A stretch of 9,917 nt of DNA from Methanobacteriota archaeon (GTDB lineage: Archaea; JACRDV01): positions 1 to 9,917 of the forward strand of contig JACRDV010000109.1 in the NCBI GenBank assembly GCA_024860865.1, in the 5' to 3' direction. Below are positions 1 through 6,243 of this stretch, one piece after another (the first letter of the stretch is position 1; each line of letters opens with the position of its first letter). The notes under the pieces were generated by a model that had not been told where the DNA came from, searched no databases, and was given only the letters and a program-made list of their open reading frames with translations. The position numbers and the translations under genes are program-made.

Positions 1-261
1 CGCAAAAAAGAAACCTTCGTGGAAATGATCGCCTTGGGTATCAGATAATTGTCCTAGCTCCTCAAAGAGTGAAACTAGAGTCTCAGCATCTTTAGGATTT
101 TTACACTTCAGCATACTCAACATAAAATAGTCTCTGATGTCACTTAGTATTGCTATGTCTTCCTCTGTAATCGACCCAGTTTGCAACCTATGTTTTAAAA
201 GTTTATCCTGCTTTGAAATTTCTAGTGCAAGCTTCTTTGCTAACTTTTTGTTGGTCATCAT
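1..261 (-). CDS. Hypothetical helical protein, 3' end beyond window
   Basis: An open frame of 87 codons runs from a tandem ATG-ATG (261 and 258) to the window edge without a stop, so the C-terminus is missing. The product starts MMTNKKLAKKLALEISKQDK and is rich in Lys, Glu, Leu and Asp. It looks soluble and alpha-helical, with no signal peptide, no membrane helix and only one cysteine. I do not recognise a family. It follows the DUF4418 gene on the same strand with a 66-nt gap. That gap holds two small inverted repeats and an AATTTAAATT TATA-like stretch overlapping the DUF4418 stop, so it probably has its own promoter. Coding appearance (no stops, amphipathic pattern, plausible start) is the only support. 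Confidence 0.6.
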   Translation of the reverse strand, partial: MMTNKKLAKKLALEISKQDKLLKHRLQTGSITEEDIAILSDIRDYFMLSMLKCKNPKDAETLVSLFEELGQLSDTQGDHFHEGFFFA

Positions 262-268
262 TTAAATC

Positions 269-314
269 ATTGACTCAGAATCAATCTGATAATTGCATGA
301 GGTGCTAAACCTCA
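269..314. repeat. Two small inverted repeats between genes
   Basis: TGAGGT-GCTAA-ACCTCA (298-314) is a perfect 6-bp stem with a 5-nt loop. ATTGA-CTCAGAA-TCAAT (269-285) is a second, 5-bp stem. Both lie between the DUF4418 stop and the next start. No T-tract follows on the minus strand, so a classic intrinsic terminator is not supported. A leader hairpin or protein-binding site for the downstream gene is equally possible. Confidence 0.4.
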
Positions 315-327
315 ACTAATTTAAATT

Positions 328-768
328 TCATTCAGTTGGTGTTGTTGGCATTGCTCCTTTTGTAGTGAAAAATCCAACTATAGCAGTGATGACTAGTAAT
401 CCACCTAAAATTTCTAATGCTGGCAAAGTGCCATCGCGGCAGGGCATCCCTGGTGCACACACTCCGATTAGAACAGTTGGTAGAGCTATAACAATTACGC
501 CCAAGGCAGCTAAAATAACATTTAAAACTTTTTTCGTTTCTACCTGCTTACTGGCTATTAGAGCTAGAGCAGAGATAATAATCAAAGCTCCTGCCCCTAA
601 TTCTGACTGAGCTGTCCATGTGCACTTCATAGGTATTATCATTCCCATTTTGGTTTCCATCATTTTGCCATAGTATTCGCAAACTGGTAAGATATACCGT
701 GGAACAACCATGACAAGAATACCAATTAGTGCAGCCACTCCTCCTAAAATCTTTGAAATTTCTGCCAT
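328..768 (-). CDS. DUF4418 family four-helix membrane protein
   Basis: This 146-residue protein has four hydrophobic segments (about 7-30, 57-73, 81-104 and 115-134). It carries the conserved pattern I associate with DUF4418: a Cys after the first helix (C30), PMKCTWTAQSELG in the loop (C49), and GVC-x5-CRDGT (C104, C110). The loop at 35-49 is unusually Met-rich (M36, M37, M41, M43, M47, then C49). The molecular function of the family is unknown. Paired cysteines and methionines on what is probably the outer face suggest redox or soft-metal chemistry, which is inference. The ATG is preceded by a purine-rich GGTGGT ribosome site. The gene lies downstream of the FtsX-like permease, a common partner as I recall, but is separated from it by regulator remnant A and operator copy A, so it is likely transcribed on its own. 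Confidence 0.82.
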   Translation of the reverse strand: MAEISKILGGVAALIGILVMVVPRYILPVCEYYGKMMETKMGMIIPMKCTWTAQSELGAGALIIISALALIASKQVETKKVLNVILAALGVIVIALPTVLIGVCAPGMPCRDGTLPALEILGGLLVITAIVGFFTTKGAMPTTPTE

Positions 769-778
769 AAGACCACCT

Positions 779-840
779 ATTCTTTTGAAATTGACATTAA
801 AGTCTTAAATTTCTTACCAGTTGAAAACGTTCAAAAGAAT
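779..840. repeat. 11-bp perfect inverted repeat around the DUF4418 leader
   Basis: ATTCTTTTGAA (779-789) is the exact reverse complement of TTCAAAAGAAT (830-840). The 40-nt spacer holds the putative TATA region. The distal arm overlaps the operator dyad at 821-834, and the proximal arm lies just before the ribosome site. It could be a second protein-binding site allowing looping, or chance in AT-rich DNA. The operator overlap makes it worth recording. Confidence 0.45.
813..834 (-). promoter_or_regulatory. Operator-like motif, copy A (DUF4418 promoter)
   Basis: The plus strand reads CTTACCAG followed by TTGAAAACGTTCAA, a dyad with TTGAA/TTCAA arms and a 4-nt centre. In the direction of the gene the dyad comes first, then CTGGTAAG, then AAATTTAAGAC as the TATA-like element. 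The start codon is about 45 nt beyond the motif. The same arrangement recurs at copies B and C. This position, just upstream of BRE/TATA, suits an activator. Confidence 0.65.
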
Positions 841-886
841 TGCAAATAATTTTTTAAAAAGAAAGAATTGACTTTTTCTGTTTTTA

Positions 887-985
887 TTATTGCCAATACC
901 CGACCAAAAGAACTATAAAATAAAGAATGCGCAAAAGAACGTTTACAATTCCTCTATTTTCTGAGATTGGCAATTATTAAGGTTT
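887..985 (-). pseudogene. Remnant A: decayed tail of winged-helix regulator gene
   Basis: The minus strand aligns with the last codons of the intact regulator gene at 7948. From AGAGGAATT onward it lines up without gaps for 20 codons (RGIVN...LLVGY against RGILK...SLVRY). Before that, a fragment IIANL matches IIADL after a 1-nt frameshift. The terminal arginine codon is now glycine and the old stop is lost, with the next stop two codons later at 887-889. It begins right at the permease stop and ends 53 nt before operator copy A. The alignment was made by eye and is the weakest of the three remnants. Confidence 0.55.
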
Positions 986-2155
986 TTAATTATTTTTTGA
1001 TGAAACATCTCGATATTCTAATATGTTACCATAGATTGGATAAAGAGCCGCTAGAAGGCCGGTTAGAATAGCAAAAATCAAGCTAGATACAATCAATGAA
1101 CCAATATAAAGAGAAGTTGGCCACAGATACGGGACCCTTAATGAGGCTACAATTAAATTTTTAAAACTGTAGGCAATTGTTGTACAAAAAATAATTCCTA
1201 AAAATCCTCCAATAGTTGTTAGTAAAATTGCTTCCAATACGATTAATTTAAAAATTAAGCCCTGAGAGGCACCCTTAGCTCGAAGTGATCTCATCTCGTT
1301 ACGGCGCCCATTAATTATTCCAGAAAAAGCAATGCAGATTGTTAGTAAAGATATTGCCCAAAGAATGCTACCTACAATGAGTGAATTTTGTCTTAAACTC
1401 CTTAATTGGTGTTTAACCGAATCTCTTAATTTATCTGCAGTTATTATAGACACATCAGAAAGGTTGGAAGTTATAAATTCGGCTACTTGCTCAGATTTTT
1501 CGCTTGATTTAATTTGAACGAGCACAACAGAAACGGGTTTAACATCTTTTAGCCCAAAGTTTTCATAAATCGTTTCTATTGGCATAAATACGGCCCTATC
1601 AAGGCCAATTCCCGTAGGCTTAAGAATTCCAACGACTTTAAATGAACAGTTATAAAATTTAACTGAATCTCCTATATTATACCAAACTTCGCTGCCAATA
1701 ATAATTTCATTTTTATTTAGCGGTTTTTTTAGATTTGTTTTTAAAAAAGAAGTTATAGTAAAATCTGTTTTTGAGTTGAAACCTATCAAAAACATGCTCC
1801 CAGCAGTACAGCACTCAGCTTCTAAAGATTCAAGGAATAACAAAGATGAAGTTTTTTTAACTCCTGGAATTGCTGCTACTTGTTGTTCAATGCTTCCATT
1901 CATTGAAAAAATAGCTGGCTCGCCAATTACTAAGGCAGTTTGCATCTGTGTTTCGTATCCTTTAGGACCTACCACTAAGTCAGCACCTAATACAGAAGTC
2001 CCTGTTTGTAAACCATTTTCTATACTTTTAACAAACAATGTTGTTGAAAATAAAATTCCCACTGCTACTGCAGCACTAAAAATAATAATTGCGGTTTCAA
2101 ATGATGCGCGCTTGAGGTTTTGTTTTATCAGATAAAAGAGACTAAAACTATCCAT
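986..2155 (-). CDS. FtsX/MacB-like ABC transporter permease
   Basis: This is a 389-residue membrane permease: TM helix at about 20-42, a large extracytoplasmic MacB-type domain (about 50-255, starting with the typical GADLVVGPKG), then three C-terminal TM helices (about 258-280, 305-330, 347-372). NGRRNEMRSLRAKGAS lies at 282-297, between the second and third helices, where the family contacts its ATPase. A Cys pair (C115-C116, AECCTAG) sits in the extracytoplasmic domain. I recall such a pair in permeases found near DUF4418 genes. An upstream GTG at 2176 would add seven residues, but ATG 2155 is preceded by AAAGGT at proper spacing and gives a typical N-terminus. It is the last gene of the operon starting at 3905. 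No ATP-binding subunit is encoded in the window. Confidence 0.85.
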   Translation of the reverse strand: MDSFSLFYLIKQNLKRASFETAIIIFSAAVAVGILFSTTLFVKSIENGLQTGTSVLGADLVVGPKGYETQMQTALVIGEPAIFSMNGSIEQQVAAIPGVKKTSSLLFLESLEAECCTAGSMFLIGFNSKTDFTITSFLKTNLKKPLNKNEIIIGSEVWYNIGDSVKFYNCSFKVVGILKPTGIGLDRAVFMPIETIYENFGLKDVKPVSVVLVQIKSSEKSEQVAEFITSNLSDVSIITADKLRDSVKHQLRSLRQNSLIVGSILWAISLLTICIAFSGIINGRRNEMRSLRAKGASQGLIFKLIVLEAILLTTIGGFLGIIFCTTIAYSFKNLIVASLRVPYLWPTSLYIGSLIVSSLIFAILTGLLAALYPIYGNILEYRDVSSKNN

Positions 2156-2205
2156 CAAAAAGACCTTTAAATACACAGTATAGGTGTTTCAAGCAAAATC
2201 CGAAA

Positions 2206-2433
2206 TCAACGAAATAATTTCTTTAAATTGAGCCTAAAGGAGCTTCCTAGCTGTTTTAATCTGGTCTTAAAGTAATAAGCTAGCACGAAAGGACCAAATA
2301 ATAAGCAACCCCCACAACTCGTACAGATACCTCTACATGCTGTGCTGAATATGGTTACAAATGAGAAAGAAGAAAGAAAAAATATAACGCTTGTTATTCT
2401 TTCACGAAAGTATTTTTTAATGTTTCTCAGCAA
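2206..2433 (-). CDS. 75-aa membrane protein with a four-cysteine motif
   Basis: A TTG start lies 1 nt after the stop of the polyferredoxin gene, with GAGG about 8 nt upstream inside that gene's end, which indicates translational coupling. The 75-residue product has a basic N-terminus, a hydrophobic helix at about 13-31, the motif C33-x3-C37-x2-C40-x2-C43 (CRGICTSCGGC), a second hydrophobic stretch (about 43-54) and a very basic C-terminal tail. The four closely spaced cysteines between two membrane segments could bind a metal, an Fe-S cluster or heme, or do thiol chemistry. None is proven. Placement between an Fe-S protein and a permease suggests it serves that complex. I do not recognise a named family. 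Tight operon packing argues strongly that it is real despite the TTG start. Confidence 0.7.
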   Translation of the reverse strand: MLRNIKKYFRERITSVIFFLSSFSFVTIFSTACRGICTSCGGCLLFGPFVLAYYFKTRLKQLGSSFRLNLKKLFR

Positions 2434-2434
2434 T

Positions 2435-3346
2435 TCAGGGTCCTCTTGAAAAACTTAGGGCTCCATGATTGCATTCAATAATACATTCCTTACACATATT
2501 GCATAAGTGCCGATCTATTTTAATAGACCCTGATTGTATTGCCCATACAGGACAGGAATTTTTACAATGCCAGCAATCATTACATTTCGATTGGTCTACT
2601 CTTATTTTATAAGTGAATCGTAACTTAGAGCCTAAGAAATGCAATAGAGATTGTAAAGCTCCAGCTGGACAGAAAAAGTTGCAGAATCCTCTTCCACCCT
2701 GCATAAAAATTCCAAAAACGAAAAGCCAGAGAAATAATGTTATGAGCGCGGCTGATGTCCAATGGCCGAAAAACAAATCGCGTAGGTCAAGAAGAAATGC
2801 ACCCTCAATTATTCTATTTGTTAAAGCAAAGTTGCAATAAGAACAGCATACGCTGCTGAATTTAGCTTTAATTACATCACTGAATTTAATACCTACCGCT
2901 AGTGTAACAAATGCAGCAAGGAAGCCATATCTGATCGCAGTAGGACTTGCATTGCTTAAGTTCATCTTAAACTTAGATGGCACTAATCTGCTTAAAGATT
3001 CTGTAAAAGAGCCGGCCGGACATAGCCAACCGCAGAAAAGTGGTCCAAATAGAAAGGCAATTGGGAGGAGAACAAGAATCATACCGCGTAATGGATAAAC
3101 TGCCACTCTCTCTAAAATATCCCCATTAAATATCCAATCAACCGTCATTCTTAAACATGTAGAATGTATATCTGGTATATCTGTGCTAGCCTGCTGCCAT
3201 GCGGGATTATTTGTAGTCCCCATTAAATATAGACCTGTTCTAGCCACTAAGGCAAATGGAGAAACTAATAGTAGAAACCCAACTATAAACATAAAGTATC
3301 TTAGCCAATTCCTCTTCAATTTTTTAATCTTTGATTCAATATTCAT
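2435..3346 (-). CDS. Membrane polyferredoxin (NapH/CcoG-like 4Fe-4S protein)
   Basis: This 303-residue membrane iron-sulfur protein has TM helices at about 15-36, 86-103, 138-158 and 198-216. It has the NapH/CcoG-type motif CGWLCPAG (C105, C109) and its second half CNFFCPAG (C222, C226). An extra CC-x2-C group (C167, C168, C171) lies in the loop between. The cytoplasmic C-terminus has two classic 4Fe-4S sites: C255-x2-C258-x2-C261-x3-C265-P and C282-x2-C285-x2-C288-x3-C292. The family passes electrons across or along the membrane to quinones or periplasmic partners; some bacterial members reduce copper. The electron donor and acceptor here are unknown. The start lies 4 nt after the upstream gene's stop, with a TTGATC site matching the archaeal anti-SD. 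It is the second gene of the redox operon. Confidence 0.88.
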   Translation of the reverse strand: MNIESKIKKLKRNWLRYFMFIVGFLLLVSPFALVARTGLYLMGTTNNPAWQQASTDIPDIHSTCLRMTVDWIFNGDILERVAVYPLRGMILVLLPIAFLFGPLFCGWLCPAGSFTESLSRLVPSKFKMNLSNASPTAIRYGFLAAFVTLAVGIKFSDVIKAKFSSVCCSYCNFALTNRIIEGAFLLDLRDLFFGHWTSAALITLFLWLFVFGIFMQGGRGFCNFFCPAGALQSLLHFLGSKLRFTYKIRVDQSKCNDCWHCKNSCPVWAIQSGSIKIDRHLCNMCKECIIECNHGALSFSRGP

Positions 3347-3350
3347 ATGA

Positions 3351-3905
3351 TCAACTGAGAATAACTGTTATTGGTAAAAACGCCAACTCTTTCTTTGTTT
3401 CAACATCAATGACTTTTAAGCCACCGCTGTATATCACGCCACTTGATGTGCCTTGTGGGATATGAAACTCAATATCTATGCCCATTCTCTGATTAGGCAG
3501 TATTGGTTTTTCGAGCTCAATTGTAGATTTATTCTTAAGTACCCAAGGCACATGCGGTTTTCCTTCAACCCACTCAAAAGGAATTGTGCAGTTAACTAGA
3601 ACCAACTGAATTGTGTAAGGCTTCTTCCCTTTATTTCTCAGTTCATGCGTGCCAACTTCAACTATCTGAGGACAGAAAATAGATTTGGGTAAACCTTGCT
3701 TGCTAACATATACCTCAACTTTTCCAGGGGATGCTCCTGGATACATACCCATCCCGACAGGCATTCCCTTAGCAGCTGGAAAATTCATCCTGAAGTGCAC
3801 AGCCTCAGATTGCGCCTTACTTGCGCGATAAAAGCCAGCGCCTAGCGTAAATCCGAACGCGAGTATAAATAATACAGTTATAGCGATTATGCGTTTGTAT
3901 TTCAT
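3351..3905 (-). CDS. Secreted or membrane-anchored beta-sandwich-like protein
   Basis: This 184-residue protein has an N-terminal signal/anchor helix (about 5-24) and then an extracytoplasmic part. Residues 37-54 are rich in Met, with one His (H37, M40, M48, M52, M54). The rest alternates as beta strands: GKVEVYVSKQG, then GTHELRNKGKKPYTIQLVLV, and a final IPQGTSSGVIYSG strand pair, as in Ig-like domains. Two cysteines (C78, C106) might form a disulfide or bind metal. I recognise no named family. It is the first gene of the operon with the polyferredoxin, so it may be that protein's extracellular partner. Soft-metal binding through the Met-rich segment is inference. The ATG is preceded by AGGAA at about 6 nt. 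Upstream lie a strong hairpin and operator copy C. Confidence 0.8.
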   Translation of the reverse strand: MKYKRIIAITVLFILAFGFTLGAGFYRASKAQSEAVHFRMNFPAAKGMPVGMGMYPGASPGKVEVYVSKQGLPKSIFCPQIVEVGTHELRNKGKKPYTIQLVLVNCTIPFEWVEGKPHVPWVLKNKSTIELEKPILPNQRMGIDIEFHIPQGTSSGVIYSGGLKVIDVETKKELAFLPITVILS

Positions 3906-3932
3906 TCAAATTCCTAATTTGAAGGTAAGAAA

Positions 3933-3954
3933 TGAATCGAACAAATTCGATTCA
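3933..3954. repeat. Perfect 9-bp hairpin in the redox-operon leader
   Basis: TGAATCGAA-CAAA-TTCGATTCA is a perfect 9-bp inverted repeat with a 4-nt loop. It sits 28-49 nt upstream of the ATG at 3905 and downstream of the putative TATA box, so it may be transcribed. The homologous leader of copy D lacks most of it: the distance between shared blocks is about 12 nt shorter there. It may be an mRNA hairpin or a second operator. Confidence 0.6.
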
Positions 3955-3960
3955 CAATTT

Positions 3961-4009
3961 TTAAAGCGTATTTTTCTAATAAAATACCTTACCAGTTGAA
4001 AACGTTCAA
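3961..4009 (-). promoter_or_regulatory. Operator-like motif, copy C (redox-operon promoter)
   Basis: The core at 3988-4009 is CTTACCAG plus the dyad TTGAAAACGTTCAA on the plus strand. Read toward the operon, the dyad is followed by CTGGTAAG and GTATTTTATTA, a TATA-like stretch. Positions 3968-3987 form a further inverted repeat, GTATTTT-N6-AAAATAC. The 36 nt from 3961 to 3996 are identical to 7841-7876 at copy D, so this is a recent duplication or a constrained promoter. Confidence 0.7.
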
Positions 4010-4066
4010 AAAATAAATAAAAACTTTTAAAAAAGAAGAAATAATCTTTAAAAGCTTAATTACGCG

Positions 4067-4159
4067 TCAGTATCTGACCAAAGAAATTTTAAAGAAAGCT
4101 TTTGTGCTATTCAGCTTTAAAATTGCTCCAACAATTATCCGATTCACTTTTAGGTCTTC
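4067..4159 (-). pseudogene. Remnant C: decayed tail of winged-helix regulator gene
   Basis: The minus strand encodes KVNRII, then about four missing codons, then GAILK...FFKISLVRY-stop. It lines up with KVSRII...GILK...TFKVSLVRY-stop at the end of the intact regulator. The last eight residues (FKISLVRY) and the stop position are almost unchanged, while the middle has diverged and carries an in-frame deletion. An in-frame stop at 4160-4162 closes it off upstream. It ends 57 nt before operator copy C, similar to the intact arrangement at copy D. Confidence 0.7.
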
Positions 4160-4341
4160 TTAGTTACTTAAAAGACCATTTGGCTTTAGCGTACATCAGT
4201 TTCTCATATTAAAATTATTCTGAACACATAAATGATAATTCCTTTGTGAATTACAAAAAGTAGGATGACATCAACTGGCAAACTAACTACTGTAATATTT
4301 GCAGTAAAACTATAATTCTGACTGAAGCTAGTTGCAATTAT
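4160..4341. other. Intergenic stretch, no gene seen
   Basis: This AT-rich spacer lies between remnant C and the S-layer gene's T-rich terminator. I find no convincing ORF. A stretch around 4205-4240 (TCATATT...TGAACACATAA) loosely resembles 6447-6483, which lies beyond remnant B, so the duplicated block may once have extended further. That similarity is weak. Confidence 0.4.
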
Positions 4342-4372
4342 CGCAAAAAAATAAACAAAAAATAAAAAAATA
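4342..4372 (-). terminator. T-rich terminator after S-layer gene
   Basis: On the minus strand, 11 nt after the S-layer stop, comes a run of T-blocks (T7, T6 and T7 separated by short breaks). Archaeal RNA polymerase terminates at such oligo-T tracts without needing a strong hairpin. No good stem is present. Confidence 0.6.
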
Positions 4373-4383
4373 GTCTGTCTTTT

Positions 4384-6105
4384 TTAGAGTTTAGCTATCA
4401 AATCTTCTACAGCTTTGCGAGTTCCTGCGCGAGTTGCTCCTGCAACAATCAATACATCCTTGCCTGTTCCGTATGGGTTGGCAAGATATTCAACTGCCCC
4501 ATCAGTAGCAGTCCAGCTAACCTTTGAAATGCCCCTGTCGACTAAGTCTTTGACTAGTGCATTTGCTTCTGATCCACCGACTAAGACTATATTATAAGTT
4601 GCTTTGGTTGTAGCTGTAATTTCGGTGTCAAGCACTGCAATTGTTTTTGCAATATCATATCGGGCACTTGTTGAAACTGCTATACCAGTTGCCTTTGCAA
4701 GGTCTTTAATCTCTCCTTTGCCAGTGGTTTCAGTGCGCACCTTAATCCTGTAGGATTTAGCATCCGTACTTGGGAATATAATCTTAATGTTCCCTGGAAG
4801 TGCAAAAGTACTACCTGTAGTAAGGCTGTTAACATCAGTTGGAGGCCCATATAGTGTTATTGATTTGATCATCTTATAGCCATCAGCATTTAACAAACCT
4901 ACGCCACCTGCGCCTTTGGGGTAAGTCCAAGTAGAGAATTTCCAACCAGCAATGACTTCATTGCCCTGAATCCATTCTACCATGCTGGTTGCAATTGTTA
5001 CTTCAGCGCTTTTTATTGTTGTACCTAGAAAGACGCTATGGACAACTACAACAACTTCGTCTCCGTATTTTACAACTTCACCTGCTTTTGCATACCCTGA
5101 CTTAATAACAACTCCATCTTTTATGATCTCAACGTATGCCTTGTCGACGCCACCACTTGACATTATATCTACTAGCTTTATTGAGTAAACGCCAACGGTT
5201 GTACTTTCGCCAAGGCTGAGAATTACTTTTGCTTTAGCAGTGGAACCAATTTTTAGATTTCCGCTATAAGTGCCATCTGATGTATTAACGAAAATGTAAT
5301 CTTTTCCTCCGATTTTAAACGGAGAATACTGGGGTATTGGAGAATCCTTGTCTGCTAGAGATGTGCTACTGCCACTTGTGTAATTAACTGTTCGGAGGGA
5401 GTAGTATATTTGACCTGCGATGACATCTACATGAGGGGCTGTTGTGTGTGAGCTAGCTGAATTGCACATCTCCCATCTGAAGGCTGATGCTGGTATTGTT
5501 ATGTTTTCCCATCTGCCTGGTTTGGTAGAAGTATAAAAAGTTGTGCCACCAGGCGAGTTGGGATTAGTGCTGCTGTATTTATAAAATACTTTGTAAAGAC
5601 CACCAAGTGGGAATGTAAGTTTCCTGCTAGTATTAATAACAGTAGCGGCACTGATATTTTGCGTTGAAACTATGTAACGGCCTCCGATTTTTATCTCCCA
5701 ATAAGCACCATCAGCTGCTTCCGGATATTGTGTTTTGTTACTAAACCAAGCTGTATTCAAATTTGTTACCCCGGTATTGTTCGTCCCAAACATAACAATC
5801 TCTGGGGTTTCGTAGTAGCCAGTTAACTCAACCGCACTTGGGTCAGCTGTAACAGTTGAAGTTAGAAACGCAAGGTTTCCTATCTGAGCTGCAATATCTG
5901 CACCAGCAATTGTATCGCTAGCTCCACCAGGGGCTTTCTCACCGACAACTACTACACTAGAAGGAGCGCCTGTAGTCTTGTTAATGAAGCCAAATTTTGT
6001 ATAGTCTCCTTCGTAAGCAACTGGAGCAGCAACAGCACCAGCAAATGTGATACCAAGCATCAAAGCACTCGTAGCTGCAGCAGTGATTTTTCTGAAAACG
6101 CTCAT
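4384..6105 (-). CDS. S-layer protein, MJ0822 type
   Basis: This 573-residue protein is the probable main cell-surface lattice subunit. The N-terminal signal peptide (basic start, hydrophobic core about 10-26) ends near AVAAP. It is followed by the S-layer N-domain signature (SVVVVGEKAPGGASDTIAGADIAAQIG region, about 50-76) typical of Methanocaldococcus-type S-layer proteins. The middle is Thr/Ser/Val-rich beta structure. The C-terminus (about 508-573) has the matching S-layer C-domain pattern: VGGSEANALVKDL, then VLIVAGATRAGTRKAVEDLI. The length fits the family. A strong AAGGAGGT site lies 5 nt before the ATG, as expected for a very highly expressed protein. Upstream are operator copy B and regulator remnant B; downstream is a T-rich terminator, so it is probably monocistronic. 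Confidence 0.92.
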   Translation of the reverse strand: MSVFRKITAAATSALMLGITFAGAVAAPVAYEGDYTKFGFINKTTGAPSSVVVVGEKAPGGASDTIAGADIAAQIGNLAFLTSTVTADPSAVELTGYYETPEIVMFGTNNTGVTNLNTAWFSNKTQYPEAADGAYWEIKIGGRYIVSTQNISAATVINTSRKLTFPLGGLYKVFYKYSSTNPNSPGGTTFYTSTKPGRWENITIPASAFRWEMCNSASSHTTAPHVDVIAGQIYYSLRTVNYTSGSSTSLADKDSPIPQYSPFKIGGKDYIFVNTSDGTYSGNLKIGSTAKAKVILSLGESTTVGVYSIKLVDIMSSGGVDKAYVEIIKDGVVIKSGYAKAGEVVKYGDEVVVVVHSVFLGTTIKSAEVTIATSMVEWIQGNEVIAGWKFSTWTYPKGAGGVGLLNADGYKMIKSITLYGPPTDVNSLTTGSTFALPGNIKIIFPSTDAKSYRIKVRTETTGKGEIKDLAKATGIAVSTSARYDIAKTIAVLDTEITATTKATYNIVLVGGSEANALVKDLVDRGISKVSWTATDGAVEYLANPYGTGKDVLIVAGATRAGTRKAVEDLIAKL

Positions 6106-6110
6106 TTTAT

Positions 6111-6118
6111 ACCTCCTT
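6111..6118 (-). promoter_or_regulatory. Strong ribosome binding site of the S-layer gene
   Basis: AAGGAGGT on the minus strand is an 8-base match to the archaeal anti-Shine-Dalgarno sequence, 5 nt from the ATG. It is the strongest site in the window and fixes the start codon. Confidence 0.85.
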
Positions 6119-6163
6119 ATAGTTATTGAGCATTTTTTGTTACAGGTAATACAGCAAAAATAC

Positions 6164-6185
6164 CTTACCAGTTGAAAGCGTTCAA
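6164..6185 (-). promoter_or_regulatory. Operator-like motif, copy B (S-layer promoter)
   Basis: The plus strand reads CTTACCAG then TTGAAAGCGTTCAA. Both dyad arms are intact and only one centre base differs from copies A and C. Toward the gene it continues with CTGGTAAG and GTATTTTTGCT in the TATA position, leaving a leader of roughly 30-35 nt before the ATG. Another GGTAA/TTACC inverted pair lies between 6145 and 6169. Confidence 0.68.
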
Positions 6186-6243
6186 GAAAAAATTGAAAAG
6201 CAGTTAAAAGGAAAATAAATTTACAGAGAAACTTAGTAATGCG

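Noticed and set aside
365-610. Plus-strand ORF of 81 codons
   Set aside because: It is antisense to the DUF4418 gene, which has clear family motifs, a start and a ribosome site.
1332-2135. Two plus-strand ORFs inside the permease gene
   Set aside because: They are shadows of the permease coding strand, with no start signals and no family resemblance.
2156-2176. GTG start seven codons upstream for the permease
   Set aside because: ATG 2155 has an AAAGGT site at good spacing and gives the usual N-terminus, while GTG 2176 has no ribosome site.
2613-2840. Plus-strand ORF of 75 codons
   Set aside because: It is antisense to the polyferredoxin, whose cysteine motifs are unmistakable.
4982-5188. 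Plus-strand Thr/Ser-rich ORF
   Set aside because: It is antisense to the S-layer gene; the composition mirrors its Val/Lys/Gly-rich coding strand.
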